From NCBI RefSeq assembly GCF_008386635.1, contig NZ_VUOE01000004.1:53087-117086 (forward strand): a stretch of DNA of 64,000 nt. Direction: 5' to 3'. The position numbers and the translations under genes are program-made. This document shows, in pieces, positions 7,603 to 18,397 of the stretch. This stretch comes from Maribacter flavus (lineage in GTDB: Bacteria; Bacteroidota; Bacteroidia; Flavobacteriales; Flavobacteriaceae). Within the stretch, counting starts at the first letter, position 1. Every line of letters starts with the position of its first letter. The notes under the pieces were generated by a model that saw nothing but the letters and a program-made list of their open reading frames with translations, did not search any database and was not told the origin of the DNA.

Positions 7603-8724
7603 TTATTTTTTGGGGTTTAGCCGATAAATCCCTTTTCCTTCCACTCCCACGTAAATTAGTCCGTCAGGTCCTTCTTCAATGGAACGAACACGTCCTATGC
7701 CGTCCATTAATTTTTCCCTTCTGGTAACTTTGGTTCCATTTAGTTCCAAGCGTTCCAGATACTGAAATGCCAGGGAACCTACAAGGACACTGCCTTTCCA
7801 TCCGTTGTATTTGTCCGTAGTTATAAAGACCATGCCACTTGGGGCGATTGATGGTACCCAGTAATGAATGGGTTGTTCCATGCCTTCCATCTTGTTCTTA
7901 TCCGTAATGGGCGTACCGCTATAGTTGATTCCATAGGTTATCACCGGCCACCCGTAATTGGCTCCCTTTTTGACGATGTTGATTTCATCACCGCCTCGAG
8001 GACCATGTTCGTTGTCCCAAATTTTACCGGTTATAGGGTGTACGGCAAGCCCTTGCGGATTTCTATGTCCGTAGCTATAAATGGCGGTTTTTGCTCCATT
8101 TTTTCCAATGAAAGGATTATCCTTTGGTATACTACCATCATCGTTTAACCTATAAATTTTGCCACCGTCCCTAGTGATATCCTGCGGATTGACGTCCCGT
8201 TCCCCGCGTTCCCCTATTGAAAAATAAAGAAACCCTTTATCGTCAAATACTATTCTTGATCCAAAATGTTGCCCTTTTGTGGTGTTGGGAACTGCTTTGT
8301 AGAGCACTTGGTTTTGGACCAGTTTATCACCCTCCAGTTTGGCCCTCATGATGGCCGTATTTCCACCTTTGCTATCTCCTTCCGGGGAGGCATAGGATAT
8401 ATAGATCCATCCATTTTTTTCATAATCGGGATGCAGTTCAATATCCAAAAGACCACCTTGTCCCCGCTGATAAATTTTGGGTGCGTTATCGATTTTTGTC
8501 TTTTTTCCATTTAAAAATCGGATTAAATCACCGTTTTTTTCGGTAATCAGCAAACTTCCATCCGGAAGAAACGTAAAGCCCCATGGAACCTGTAGGTCAT
8601 CGACGAATAGCTCTGCATCGAACGGAACGGTTTCTGGCGTAGAAACCTTGTTTTCAGTGTTTTGTGCGCAAGAAAAATTGAGCAATACAACGAAAAAACA
8701 GAAAAATAATACACTTTTTTTCAT
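7603..8724 (-). CDS. PQQ-dependent sugar dehydrogenase (glucose/sorbosone dehydrogenase family)
   Basis: A 373-residue exported beta-propeller of the soluble aldose dehydrogenase (YliI/Asd) family, which oxidises aldose sugars using PQQ. The signal peptide ends FSCAQ, so it could be a lipoprotein or be cut after the SCAQ region. Seen motifs: VPWGFTFLPDG, HPDYEKNGWIYISY, GHRNPQGLAVHP and DNEHGPRGGDEIN. It is convergent with murQ and divergent from the giant repeat protein at 8863, so it is probably a single-gene unit. No PQQ biosynthesis genes are visible here, so the cofactor source is unknown. A second protein with this domain lies at 58134. Confidence 0.88.
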   Translation of the reverse strand: MKKSVLFFCFFVVLLNFSCAQNTENKVSTPETVPFDAELFVDDLQVPWGFTFLPDGSLLITEKNGDLIRFLNGKKTKIDNAPKIYQRGQGGLLDIELHPDYEKNGWIYISYASPEGDSKGGNTAIMRAKLEGDKLVQNQVLYKAVPNTTKGQHFGSRIVFDDKGFLYFSIGERGERDVNPQDITRDGGKIYRLNDDGSIPKDNPFIGKNGAKTAIYSYGHRNPQGLAVHPITGKIWDNEHGPRGGDEINIVKKGANYGWPVITYGINYSGTPITDKNKMEGMEQPIHYWVPSIAPSGMVFITTDKYNGWKGSVLVGSLAFQYLERLELNGTKVTRREKLMDGIGRVRSIEEGPDGLIYVGVEGKGIYRLNPKK

Positions 8725-8862
8725 CTTGGAACGTTAGAAGAATATTAATGAGTGAAGATAGATTTTTTATCCTAATACCGAGAATATAAGCAAAAAATTT
8801 TACACCAAGGAGGGATATTGACACCCAAATCATTGTCCTTCTTACCAAACACTACTTAACCT

Positions 8863-11800
8863 ATGCACCCATCACAACAGCGAAGATCGCTGTATGTACT
8901 CCTGCTGATACTGCTATCGGTGGTTGGCTCTACGGCACTTGCGGATTCAAGCATTACCAAGATTTTTAGTGAGGTAACCCTTGCAGTGGAAAGGGTGGTC
9001 GAAAATACGGTTTCCAAGAAGAAAGTCGAAACCTCTTCGGATTTTGATATTTCAAAGACCAAAGACTCCAACACTAAGTCGGCCACTGCCATGGCTCCAA
9101 TGTTCATGACCATCATCCAAGGCGCGGACGAGGAGGTAGGTTGTAGCAGTAACGGATTCACGGTAGCCCGGTTTAACCTTTGTGGGAACAGCGATGATCG
9201 GATTATTAGTCTATCCGGTGGACCATACGGTTTTGTCTCGTGGCAGACGTTGGGCGGTTCCTGTTCTCCGGATATCAACAACGACTGTCCCAATACGGGT
9301 TCCTGCTACACACAAGTGGCCACGGGGCAAACCTTCAGTTTGGATGCGAGTTCCATCCCATCGACCATTGGTGCCGAATATAGGGTGGTCGCAGACGGAC
9401 AAATATATTATTTCAAGGTCAAAAAGAGTACCATCAACCAAACCTTCGTTAAGGAGGATTATATCTGTGATGTACCTGGACGGATACAAATAACCAACTT
9501 GTCCAGCGCCTACGAATTTAGTATTGATAGTGGAAGCGGTTTTGGGCCATGGCAAGGCGCCATTTTCTCAAATTTGACTCCAGGTACCTATATTGTAAAG
9601 GCCAGGCTGAGAAATATCCCAAATACCTGTGAGTATCCTTACGAGCCTATTGAAATATTGGAAAGAAATTTGGATTTGTCCGTAAACTTTACGGATATCA
9701 ACTGTCCCGGGGAAACGGGCACCATCACCGTAACGCCCACACCCGGCCTTGGACCGTATAAGTACACCCTTCTTAATAATATGGGCGTGGCGCAGGAATT
9801 TACCGCCTTTATACCGGATGAGACCTATACCTTTTCCGCCGTGGGTTCCGGTACCTATATCGCCCAAGTTGAGACCCAGCAATGTACGGGTGATCCATTG
9901 AACGGAATCAATCCGCCAAGAATTGCGGTTGATACTTTTGGAAACCCCATAACCATTGGATCCGGAATAAGTCCCCTAGATGCCTCCACGGAGGTAAATT
10001 CCAGTTTTGGATGTGCGACCATTTCCAGTGTGGATATCACGGTGAATACATCTGGTGGTTCCGCGCCGTATACATTTACGGTTAATGGTGGGCCTGTACA
10101 GCCTTCTTATGGGAATGCGGCGACCGATACCGGAACTACGACCTATACCGTAAATTCACCAGGAACCTATGACTTCGTTATTACCGATAGCAACGGTTGT
10201 ATCATAACGGCCTCGTCCAATGTGGAAGACTTGCTGCCGCCGGATGTTACCGCATCGGGAATTGACGGAACCTGTAGCAATGGGGGAGCCAGAATTAATT
10301 TCACTATAAACGATGCCCGGGGATATAACCTTTCCTATAGGGTGAATTCTGGAGATCCTTGGGTGACGGCACCACAGATTTCTGTTCCCGCAGGAACTTA
10401 TAACAATATTGAAGTACGATATCAGCAAGGTGGTTTTGAATGTACCATTACCCTACCTTCGGTAACGGTGACCACGGTTGGGAACATAAATGGTTCCGCG
10501 ACCAAAATTTCCGATGTTACCTGTGATGGTAGTGGAGGTACCAATGGTGGTAGGATTGACTTTGTCGGTCCCTTTACCGGTGGTTCGGGTAGCGGATATC
10601 AATTCAGTATTGACGGGGTGAATTTTACGGGCATCACTTCGTACACCAACTTATCGGCTGGAACATATATCCCGATTATCCGTGATGGTGGTGGATGCCG
10701 ATTGGAACTTACTCCGATCGTTATTTTGGATGTAGATCCGCCCACAAATCTGGATTTCGCACAAAGCAATATTAGTTGTGCCGCCGGTACATCGGATGTT
10801 ACCCTTACACCAACATCCAATGCGGCCATCGTTAACTACTCGGTCGTTAGCCCTGTGACCATCAATAATGGAAGCAACCCAACCTTTGTTGGGTTAAGCA
10901 CTTCCACATCCTATATCTTTCAAATAACCGATGCAAATAACTGTACCTATACGGAAGGCTTTAGTCCGGCCGTAATAAGTTCCATTCGGGCCCGTGTAAA
11001 ATCCGGTGGGGACTTACGAGTCTGTAATGGCGCTACGGATGGTACCGGCACTTTTATCATCGACGGATTTGCGAACAACTATACCTATAATATAAACGGA
11101 GGTCCCGAAAGTGCCCCGCAAAACAATGTCGAGGTCGACTTGCCGCTATCGGGAATAGGAACCTATACCATCACCGTAACCGATGCCGATACCGGTTGTA
11201 CGGATACCGCTACTTTCGACATTGTGGACGCTCCCCCCTTGGATATCAGTGGAAGCACCTTCACCCCAATGAGCTGTGCCAATGGAAATATAGGTAGCGT
11301 TCGTGCCAATTTTACCGGAGGTTGGGGCGGAAACAGGTATACCTTGACGCCACCTTCAGGGCCAGCAATAGGACCCAGATCGGGGAGGACGTTTAGCAAC
11401 CTAACGATTCCAGGAACCTATACCTTGACCGCTGAAGATGCGGAGGGTTGTACCGATACTTTTGTTTTTGTTCTTACCCAAATTGACGCACCTACGGTAA
11501 GTTTGGACAATGCGGCATCCGATTTTTGTTATGTTCCCGGTACCGGAGCAACCGCAGTGGTAACTTCCACGGCGGGCACAGCGGTATTGGGAACGCATGA
11601 ATTCCGTATCAATGGTGGAGCTTTGCAACCCACAGGTACCTTCAATGGATTGACTCCCGGTAATTATACCATAGAGGTGGTAGACGGCAACAATTGTAGC
11701 GATTCTATAGTAATCACTGTTGCTCCACAACTAAGGGTCAATACTGCGGTCGTCACGGAAATCCCTTGTGGGGGATTGCCCGGCCAGATTCGGGTGGACG

Positions 11801-14800
11801 TAAGCGGAGGGTATGCTTCGGCTACCGGTCTCTTTGAGGTAAGCTCAGATAATGGGGCAACGTTTAGTGCGCCTGCACCCTATACCTCCAGTACCTTCTT
11901 CTACGATACTGCCATTGATGGCACCTATATATTTAGAATAACCGATAACAATACTACCAATGCAGGTTGTGAAGCCACATCGGCACCGCTCATATTGAAT
12001 CCGCCAGCGAACATTGCCGCTGCTTCGGTAATAACAAGGCCTGTAAGTTGCGGTGCTCCAAATAATGGGGTCGTAACCATTATACCCGACGGAACCAGTG
12101 GCGTGCCGCCGTACGAAGTCAACTTCAACGGTATGGGATGGAGTTCGCAAACAGTGTACTCAGATTTACCTGCAGGTACATATCCTTTCTTGGTTAGGGA
12201 TTCCAGAGGCTGTGAAACCGTACCGGCAAATGCCGTCATAGGTACCGATACCACCTTGCCACCGGATGCATCGGTTACCCAAGATGCGGCTATTTGTGAC
12301 GGTAGTGGTGTCGTGAGCGGAGGAATCACCATTAACGGCGTTACCGATGGAACCCCAAATTTCGACTTTAGGATCGAGGACGGTACGGGAACGGAAATCA
12401 CACGTTTGGAAAATCAGTCGGCCTTTCCAATTACCATTAGCGATACCAACTTGATTCCAGGGAACTATACAGTGATTACCTTGGATGCCAATGGTTGTAC
12501 GGACATAGATACGGTAACTATCACTTCAAATGAAGTTGTGATTACACCTATTTTGCCACCATTGCCACCATCCTGTGACGATAGTAGTTTTACATATGCC
12601 GTTAGTGTGAGCGGCGGTTCCGGTTCTTATGAAATCAAGTTGGCGCAACAGCCTTCGTTTTATCCCTTGAACAATACGCCGGGCATTAATGACCATACCT
12701 TTAGTAATGCTACGGACGGTATCCAATATGGTATTGCCTATACCGTACAGGTGAGGGATGTAGTAACAGGTTGTTTGTACGAGCAGGAAATTCCACCAGT
12801 TGATGCGCCTTCAACACTCGAAATTACGGCATCTTCAACACCTGGAGCCTGTGATGTGAACAGAAACGGGGAGATTGCCTATGAGATCATTGGTTATAAT
12901 TCTGGGGATGTTTTAAGAATTGAGTTGCTGAACAATGATACAAACACCACAACGTTGATTGTCCCATCATTTTCGGCCCCTGCGCCACCATATACCAACA
13001 CGTATCCAGAGTTGCCCGGGGATTATCAAATAATCGTGGTGAACGAAACGGATACCTGTAGGGACGCTACGAGTGTTATTATAGATCAGAATCTACCGGC
13101 AATTGATGTCATCTCCGATGTTCCCGCGAATTGCAATGCCTTCGGACAGATAACGGTACAGGGCCGTGGTGGATCGGGAGGTCCGTATCAATATGCCTTT
13201 GTGCCCGATGGTTCCCCTGAACCGGCCTATCCTGCGGATTATGTAAGTACCACGACTTTTGTGGGCCCTGCTGGAGACTACGATATTTATGTGCGCGATA
13301 GTGGTGGCTGTATCTCGTTTGATATTGCCACGGTAATCCAACTGGATCCGGATCTTCCCGTTCCCACATTTACAGTTGTGAACCAGTGTAATCCCAGTTC
13401 AACTTCCTTTGATATTACGGTGGCGATGCCAAATTCGGTCAACACACCTCGTTTTACATTGGCAGGAGATGAACAAATTCCAACGGATAATGGAACCAAC
13501 TGGGTATATACCTTTACGGTTGCCAGTCCGGGGGATTATGTGGTCGATGTGGTCGATGCAAATGGATGTACCAGTCAGGGTACCGCGACGGTATATAACT
13601 TCCTTTCGGCTACGGGAACTTTTTCTACGGATTCAACATGTAACGATGCCGATGGCGAGATTACGATTGCGACTTTTGGCGGCAGCGGTGATTTTGGATA
13701 CATCCTTTCGGGAACCGATTACACAGGTGCTTCGGTGGGACCCATTACCCAAGAGGACGACCCCGTTTTCACCGGATTGGCTCCCGGTACCTATGATGTT
13801 TTGGTGGTGGACCGAATTATGTTCGACGGAACCAATTTCTGCGAATATAATGTGGCCGGAATCAATCTGAATCAGGCCGCGCAACCAGTTATCACTTCAG
13901 AATTGGCTACCGATATCACTTGTCGTGACAACAACGACGGTACGATTGAAGTGGTCGTGGGACCTGCAAATGCTTTGGTGCCATTTACTTCTCAGGATAT
14001 GCCCATTACATATATTTTGAATAACCTTACAACTACTTCGGAACACGACCGAAACAATACGGGTACCTTCTCCAATTTACCACAAGGGGATTATCAGGTT
14101 CAGGTGGTGACACAACGAGGATGTGAGGTTTTATCGGTTGTTCATACGATAACGAATCCGGCCGACTTTAGCATAACGGCTTCGGCTCCAGATTTTGCCT
14201 GCGAGCCTGGGGCAAATCGCTATAGTTCAACCATAATTACCGTGAATGTTGTAGATCCGGGAACCATCGGCTCCGGATATCAGTATAGTATCACCGGTTT
14301 TTCCAACTATCAATCGGGCAATACCTTTGAAATTGTGGACAATGGTTCACCGCAGGATATCACGGTATATGCTATTGACGGAAATGGATGTCAGACTACC
14401 TTTGACCTGCCAACTATAAATCCGCCCACGGATGTTGTACCAACATTGACAGTTGTGAGTCCATTGGACTGTGCCAATGATGAACGCGTTCGCATCGATG
14501 TGGTAGGTACGATGGATTTTACCATTGTCACGAACTCTGTCGTACCGGTAGCCAATGTAACTATTAGTGGTGCTTCCTTTGGGTTTGTAGATTTGCCGGC
14601 ATCGGGCGATTATATCATGGAAATTGTGGACAATACGGGTGGATGTACTTATCCACTTCCTATCCATACCGTAAACGACCCACAATTGCCGTCGGTATTT
14701 ATTACGGAAGCCAAACCGGTTAGCTGCTTTGGAACCAATGATGGAGAATTGTTCATAACGGTATCTGATTATGTAGGAACTTATAACTATACGGTCTATA

Positions 14801-17460
14801 TGGCCGATGACATCACCAAGAGTACGCCCATAGCCACCGGAAGTTTTGATACCACCAATTTTCCCGATGTGAATGGGGAGGAGGCTAGGATAACCGGACT
14901 GCCAGGAGGTAATCTTATAGTTGAGGTGGTTTCCACGGACGTTCCATTCTGTAGTAATGACAGCAATGTGGCCAATATTCGTACCCCTAATGGACCCCTA
15001 CAAGTTACGGCCAGTTCGGTCGGTAATGTTGGCTGTGGTAATGACAGTGGCGAGATTCAGGCGACCGGAACCGGTGGTTGGGACGGTACGCCGTATGAAT
15101 ACCGATTATTGTTCAGCACCGATGGTGGTACGAGCTACGCCACTGAAGCAGCGCCTTTTTCCAACAACAATACGTTTTCCGGATTGGAATATGGTTTCTA
15201 CCGAGTGGAGATTCGGGATGCTGAGCTTTGTACGAACATTTTTGATATTCAATTGGATGAAGTACCACAAATCGATGCGGGGATTAGGCAACCGCAAGGG
15301 CTGGATTGTCCCAATGGCAATAATGCCGTTTTGGAAGCTTATGATCCCACAACGGGTGATGCTACCACAGCGACTGCCGGAGCCACGGGAGGATTTCTAG
15401 GCGCTGGTTATAACTATCGATTACTGTATTTGAACGGCAACGACAATATGGATATCGCATCTACCAGCGGATTACAGAACACGCCAACTTTTATTGGTGC
15501 CAGCGGTGGTTTTATCAGTGCCGGATGGTATGCCATAGAGGTTTCCTCTAGCTTTGGATGTTTGTTCGTTACGGAGCCTTATTTTGTGGATCCGCCACCA
15601 CCAGTGGCCCCGTTACTGGTTCAGACACGGGTACCCGGTTGCGGCGGTGATGGTGAAATGCGATTGTCAATCCAAAATCCGGAACCTTCTTTTACGTATG
15701 AATATGCGCCTGTGGAGAATGGGGTTGTGGTAGGGCCTTATCAAACCATGGTGGGAACTTCCGTTTTGGTACCAGGCGTACAGGGAATCACCTATCAATT
15801 TGATGTAAGGAAGACCAATGCGGCCAGCACCTGTTTAGCAATAAGATCTAACGGTATAACCATGACCAATGCCACGGGTATTACGTTATTGCCCAATTTA
15901 CCGGACGATATTTCCTGTGCTTCGGAGCTGGACGGTAGGATAGAATCTTTCGTAAATGGTGGTGTGGGTGACGATACCTTTTACCTCTATAACGGAGACC
16001 CGGTAGACGCGTTTAATCCGTCCGCATCGGCAACCTTATTCAGGGGACCACAGGATAATGGAACTTTCGAAGGCTTGCCCGAAGGTACGGACTACTATAT
16101 TGCCGTAACCAGCGGGGCCACATGTATGGACATTACAGGGCCTTTCCAAATTGTGAGGCCAGACCCTATCGTATTCGATGCAGCACCTACAACGGTAAGT
16201 TGTAACGGGGAGCAGGATGGAACTATTACCGTTGAGGTGTTATCAGGAGGTATCGGTTTGATTCAGTTCGCCATAGGCCCAAATTTCAATGAGTTCTTTA
16301 GTGATCCGGCAACTCCGGGAACTTATACCTTCGAGGATTTGGTACAGGGTACCTATGAAATATTGATTCAGGATGAAAACGGCTGTTTTGAACGTGATTT
16401 CATCACTGTGGACGAACCCGAGGTGCTCCAGGCCGTCAACATTCAAACTACGCCGGAATTGTGTATAGGTGCAAATGATGGCACTATGACTTTTGAGATA
16501 ACCGGCGGAACACCCTTTAATGACCCCATGGTAAGTGCTACGCCTTACTATGAGTATAAGGTAGAAATGATCGACCCCATCGACGAATCGGGTACTGGAA
16601 CTTTTGCTCCATATGTGCCTGGTCAATTGATTGAGAATTTACAGGGCGGTGCCTCCTACGCCATTCATATTAAGGATGCCAATTTATGTACTGGATTGGA
16701 ATTGTTTAATATCGGCATTGGTGTCGATTTAACTGCCGAACCGTTGGTTGTGTATGGATGTGAGGGAATCTTCCCAAATAGCACGGTAACCATTGACATG
16801 TTGGGTAATATAAATATGGATGATTTGATGTTCGCCTTAAATCCCGTAGATGCTACCGACGCCATAACTTCCAATGCGGGAATGGACTATCAATGGGGAG
16901 ATCTTGCACCAGGCGACCATACAGTTTACATCTACCATCAGAACGGGTGTACCAATTTTGTGGAATTCACGGTCGATGCGTATGATCCATTGACCTTATC
17001 AGCAGAAAAAACAGGTCCCAATGAACTTGTGGCCATGGCACAAGGCGGTTATGGCGATTATGAATATTTCTTTAATGGCGTTTCCTATGGAAGTGAAACT
17101 ACCTTCACCACAAATCGAAGTGGAATGGTAAACATTCGGGTAGTAGATGCCAATGGTTGTGTGGCCGAAGTCGACCTTCCTTTTGAATTTACAGGAATGT
17201 TGGAAATTCCCAATTTCTTTACGCCGGACGGAGACAGACAAAATGATGTATGGCAAATACGAAATACGGAATTCTTTGACGATTTGGAGGTAAAAATTTA
17301 TGATCGTTACGGTAGGGTAGTGGCCGTATTGGACAAGGTGACCGGATGGGATGGAACCTATGAAGGCAAAGAAGTGCCTACAGGCGACTACTGGTATGTG
17401 GTCAATGCCCTGGGAGAACGGAAATCCCGTTATGTGGGACACTTCACATTGTACAGATAA
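8863..17460 (+). CDS. Giant SprB-like repeat protein with T9SS type B sorting domain
   Basis: A 2865-residue surface protein. The N-terminus has a signal peptide (LYVLLLILLSVVGSTALA). Most of the rest is a tandem series of Ig-like repeats of roughly 80-110 residues of the SprB type, each with Cys motifs such as VSCNGEQDGTI and closing phrases such as PGTYTLTAEDAEGC. The last 85 residues form a gliding-motility-type (type B) T9SS sorting domain: FFTPDGDRQNDVW, VKIYDRYGRVVA, GWDGTYEGKEVPTGDYWY. Such proteins are exported by T9SS as adhesins; SprB drives gliding in Flavobacterium. A PorP/SprF partner usually lies next door but is absent. Role as an adhesin is inferred. Confidence 0.92.
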   Translation: MHPSQQRRSLYVLLLILLSVVGSTALADSSITKIFSEVTLAVERVVENTVSKKKVETSSDFDISKTKDSNTKSATAMAPMFMTIIQGADEEVGCSSNGFTVARFNLCGNSDDRIISLSGGPYGFVSWQTLGGSCSPDINNDCPNTGSCYTQVATGQTFSLDASSIPSTIGAEYRVVADGQIYYFKVKKSTINQTFVKEDYICDVPGRIQITNLSSAYEFSIDSGSGFGPWQGAIFSNLTPGTYIVKARLRNIPNTCEYPYEPIEILERNLDLSVNFTDINCPGETGTITVTPTPGLGPYKYTLLNNMGVAQEFTAFIPDETYTFSAVGSGTYIAQVETQQCTGDPLNGINPPRIAVDTFGNPITIGSGISPLDASTEVNSSFGCATISSVDITVNTSGGSAPYTFTVNGGPVQPSYGNAATDTGTTTYTVNSPGTYDFVITDSNGCIITASSNVEDLLPPDVTASGIDGTCSNGGARINFTINDARGYNLSYRVNSGDPWVTAPQISVPAGTYNNIEVRYQQGGFECTITLPSVTVTTVGNINGSATKISDVTCDGSGGTNGGRIDFVGPFTGGSGSGYQFSIDGVNFTGITSYTNLSAGTYIPIIRDGGGCRLELTPIVILDVDPPTNLDFAQSNISCAAGTSDVTLTPTSNAAIVNYSVVSPVTINNGSNPTFVGLSTSTSYIFQITDANNCTYTEGFSPAVISSIRARVKSGGDLRVCNGATDGTGTFIIDGFANNYTYNINGGPESAPQNNVEVDLPLSGIGTYTITVTDADTGCTDTATFDIVDAPPLDISGSTFTPMSCANGNIGSVRANFTGGWGGNRYTLTPPSGPAIGPRSGRTFSNLTIPGTYTLTAEDAEGCTDTFVFVLTQIDAPTVSLDNAASDFCYVPGTGATAVVTSTAGTAVLGTHEFRINGGALQPTGTFNGLTPGNYTIEVVDGNNCSDSIVITVAPQLRVNTAVVTEIPCGGLPGQIRVDVSGGYASATGLFEVSSDNGATFSAPAPYTSSTFFYDTAIDGTYIFRITDNNTTNAGCEATSAPLILNPPANIAAASVITRPVSCGAPNNGVVTIIPDGTSGVPPYEVNFNGMGWSSQTVYSDLPAGTYPFLVRDSRGCETVPANAVIGTDTTLPPDASVTQDAAICDGSGVVSGGITINGVTDGTPNFDFRIEDGTGTEITRLENQSAFPITISDTNLIPGNYTVITLDANGCTDIDTVTITSNEVVITPILPPLPPSCDDSSFTYAVSVSGGSGSYEIKLAQQPSFYPLNNTPGINDHTFSNATDGIQYGIAYTVQVRDVVTGCLYEQEIPPVDAPSTLEITASSTPGACDVNRNGEIAYEIIGYNSGDVLRIELLNNDTNTTTLIVPSFSAPAPPYTNTYPELPGDYQIIVVNETDTCRDATSVIIDQNLPAIDVISDVPANCNAFGQITVQGRGGSGGPYQYAFVPDGSPEPAYPADYVSTTTFVGPAGDYDIYVRDSGGCISFDIATVIQLDPDLPVPTFTVVNQCNPSSTSFDITVAMPNSVNTPRFTLAGDEQIPTDNGTNWVYTFTVASPGDYVVDVVDANGCTSQGTATVYNFLSATGTFSTDSTCNDADGEITIATFGGSGDFGYILSGTDYTGASVGPITQEDDPVFTGLAPGTYDVLVVDRIMFDGTNFCEYNVAGINLNQAAQPVITSELATDITCRDNNDGTIEVVVGPANALVPFTSQDMPITYILNNLTTTSEHDRNNTGTFSNLPQGDYQVQVVTQRGCEVLSVVHTITNPADFSITASAPDFACEPGANRYSSTIITVNVVDPGTIGSGYQYSITGFSNYQSGNTFEIVDNGSPQDITVYAIDGNGCQTTFDLPTINPPTDVVPTLTVVSPLDCANDERVRIDVVGTMDFTIVTNSVVPVANVTISGASFGFVDLPASGDYIMEIVDNTGGCTYPLPIHTVNDPQLPSVFITEAKPVSCFGTNDGELFITVSDYVGTYNYTVYMADDITKSTPIATGSFDTTNFPDVNGEEARITGLPGGNLIVEVVSTDVPFCSNDSNVANIRTPNGPLQVTASSVGNVGCGNDSGEIQATGTGGWDGTPYEYRLLFSTDGGTSYATEAAPFSNNNTFSGLEYGFYRVEIRDAELCTNIFDIQLDEVPQIDAGIRQPQGLDCPNGNNAVLEAYDPTTGDATTATAGATGGFLGAGYNYRLLYLNGNDNMDIASTSGLQNTPTFIGASGGFISAGWYAIEVSSSFGCLFVTEPYFVDPPPPVAPLLVQTRVPGCGGDGEMRLSIQNPEPSFTYEYAPVENGVVVGPYQTMVGTSVLVPGVQGITYQFDVRKTNAASTCLAIRSNGITMTNATGITLLPNLPDDISCASELDGRIESFVNGGVGDDTFYLYNGDPVDAFNPSASATLFRGPQDNGTFEGLPEGTDYYIAVTSGATCMDITGPFQIVRPDPIVFDAAPTTVSCNGEQDGTITVEVLSGGIGLIQFAIGPNFNEFFSDPATPGTYTFEDLVQGTYEILIQDENGCFERDFITVDEPEVLQAVNIQTTPELCIGANDGTMTFEITGGTPFNDPMVSATPYYEYKVEMIDPIDESGTGTFAPYVPGQLIENLQGGASYAIHIKDANLCTGLELFNIGIGVDLTAEPLVVYGCEGIFPNSTVTIDMLGNINMDDLMFALNPVDATDAITSNAGMDYQWGDLAPGDHTVYIYHQNGCTNFVEFTVDAYDPLTLSAEKTGPNELVAMAQGGYGDYEYFFNGVSYGSETTFTTNRSGMVNIRVVDANGCVAEVDLPFEFTGMLEIPNFFTPDGDRQNDVWQIRNTEFFDDLEVKIYDRYGRVVAVLDKVTGWDGTYEGKEVPTGDYWYVVNALGERKSRYVGHFTLYR

Positions 17461-17470
17461 CATTTAGTAA

Positions 17471-17496
17471 GGGAAGCTGGGAAAGCTTCCCTTTTT
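17471..17496 (+). terminator. Hairpin terminator after the giant repeat protein
   Basis: Inverted repeat GGGAAGCT (17471-17478) and AGCTTCCC (17484-17491) with a 5-nt loop, then five T. It lies 10 bp after the stop codon and ends this one-gene unit before the esterase. Confidence 0.85.
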
Positions 17497-17649
17497 GTTT
17501 CATACGTTTAAAATTAAATCAATAGCTTTTAATTTAAACATTTCCTCTTGTAATGGTATTCGACTTCCCGAAACGAATCTCTCGAAAAGGGTTTCACTCA
17601 TTTTTTAAGCCAAAAAATATGTATCTTCAAAGGATATAATTCGCCTGAT

Positions 17650-18369
17650 TTGTATAAAACCATCTTATTTGTTTTCCTGATACTCTTGGTAAACAGTTGT
17701 GCCTCGCAACCTAGTTATACCTTGGTAGATGGAGAGTTGGAGACATCGGTAACGGAAACCTTAAAGTATTACCTGTACTATCCACCGGAATACGAATTGA
17801 AACCTGAAAAAAAATTTCCTGTTTTATTGTTCTTGCATGGAGGGGGAGAGGTGGCCGAAGATTTAGGTCCCAATGAAAGAATTCCGCCACCAAACCTCAT
17901 TTTACAAGGTAGAAAATTTCCATTTCTGATTTTAGCCCCTGAAAATTCATATGCGAAAAGTTGGTGGAACACCCGTGCCGTAAAACAGCTCTTGGATTCC
18001 GTGGTTTCAAAAAACCGTATCGATAGGAATAGGATTTACCTATCCGGGATAAGTCGTGGCGGGGGTGCGGCCTGGGAGATGGCGGTCCAATATCCAGAAA
18101 CTTTTGCTGCCATGGCCGTTGTCTGTGGGATGACACCGTTGCCCTATGCTTCATGGATCAATAAGAAAATGCCCATTTGGGTCTTCCATGGCGAAGACGA
18201 TGACGTGATTCCGGTCGAAGAATCCGAGTCCATGGTGAATAAACTCAAGGAGTTTGGGTACGATGTCCGGTTCACCAAATATGAAAATGTGGGCCATGAG
18301 GCATGGTCAAAAGCATATGCTACGGATGAACTCTATGCGTGGTTTTTAAGGCAACAATTACAGAATTGA
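17650..18369 (+). CDS. Alpha/beta-hydrolase lipoprotein (predicted esterase/peptidase)
   Basis: A 239-residue predicted lipoprotein: hydrophobic leader followed by LVNSC (Cys17). The fold is an alpha/beta hydrolase with the oxyanion motif FLHGGG (about 61-66), nucleophile elbow GISRG (Ser135), acid in HGEDDD (about Asp183-185) and His216 in VGHEAW. It resembles the phospholipase/carboxylesterase and predicted peptidase group often found in polysaccharide loci as carbohydrate esterases. Translation probably starts at TTG 17650: an upstream ATG in the region runs into a stop. The sulfatase follows 28 bp later, so they form a pair. Substrate is unknown. Confidence 0.8.
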   Translation: MYKTILFVFLILLVNSCASQPSYTLVDGELETSVTETLKYYLYYPPEYELKPEKKFPVLLFLHGGGEVAEDLGPNERIPPPNLILQGRKFPFLILAPENSYAKSWWNTRAVKQLLDSVVSKNRIDRNRIYLSGISRGGGAAWEMAVQYPETFAAMAVVCGMTPLPYASWINKKMPIWVFHGEDDDVIPVEESESMVNKLKEFGYDVRFTKYENVGHEAWSKAYATDELYAWFLRQQLQN

Positions 18370-18397
18370 TGGTACCTCAAACTAAAAAATACATATT

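Noticed and set aside
13109..13369. Open reading frame on the minus strand inside the giant repeat gene
   Set aside because: It lies wholly within the 8863-17460 gene, is antisense, and reads as a low-complexity charged product. It is a shadow of repetitive coding sequence.
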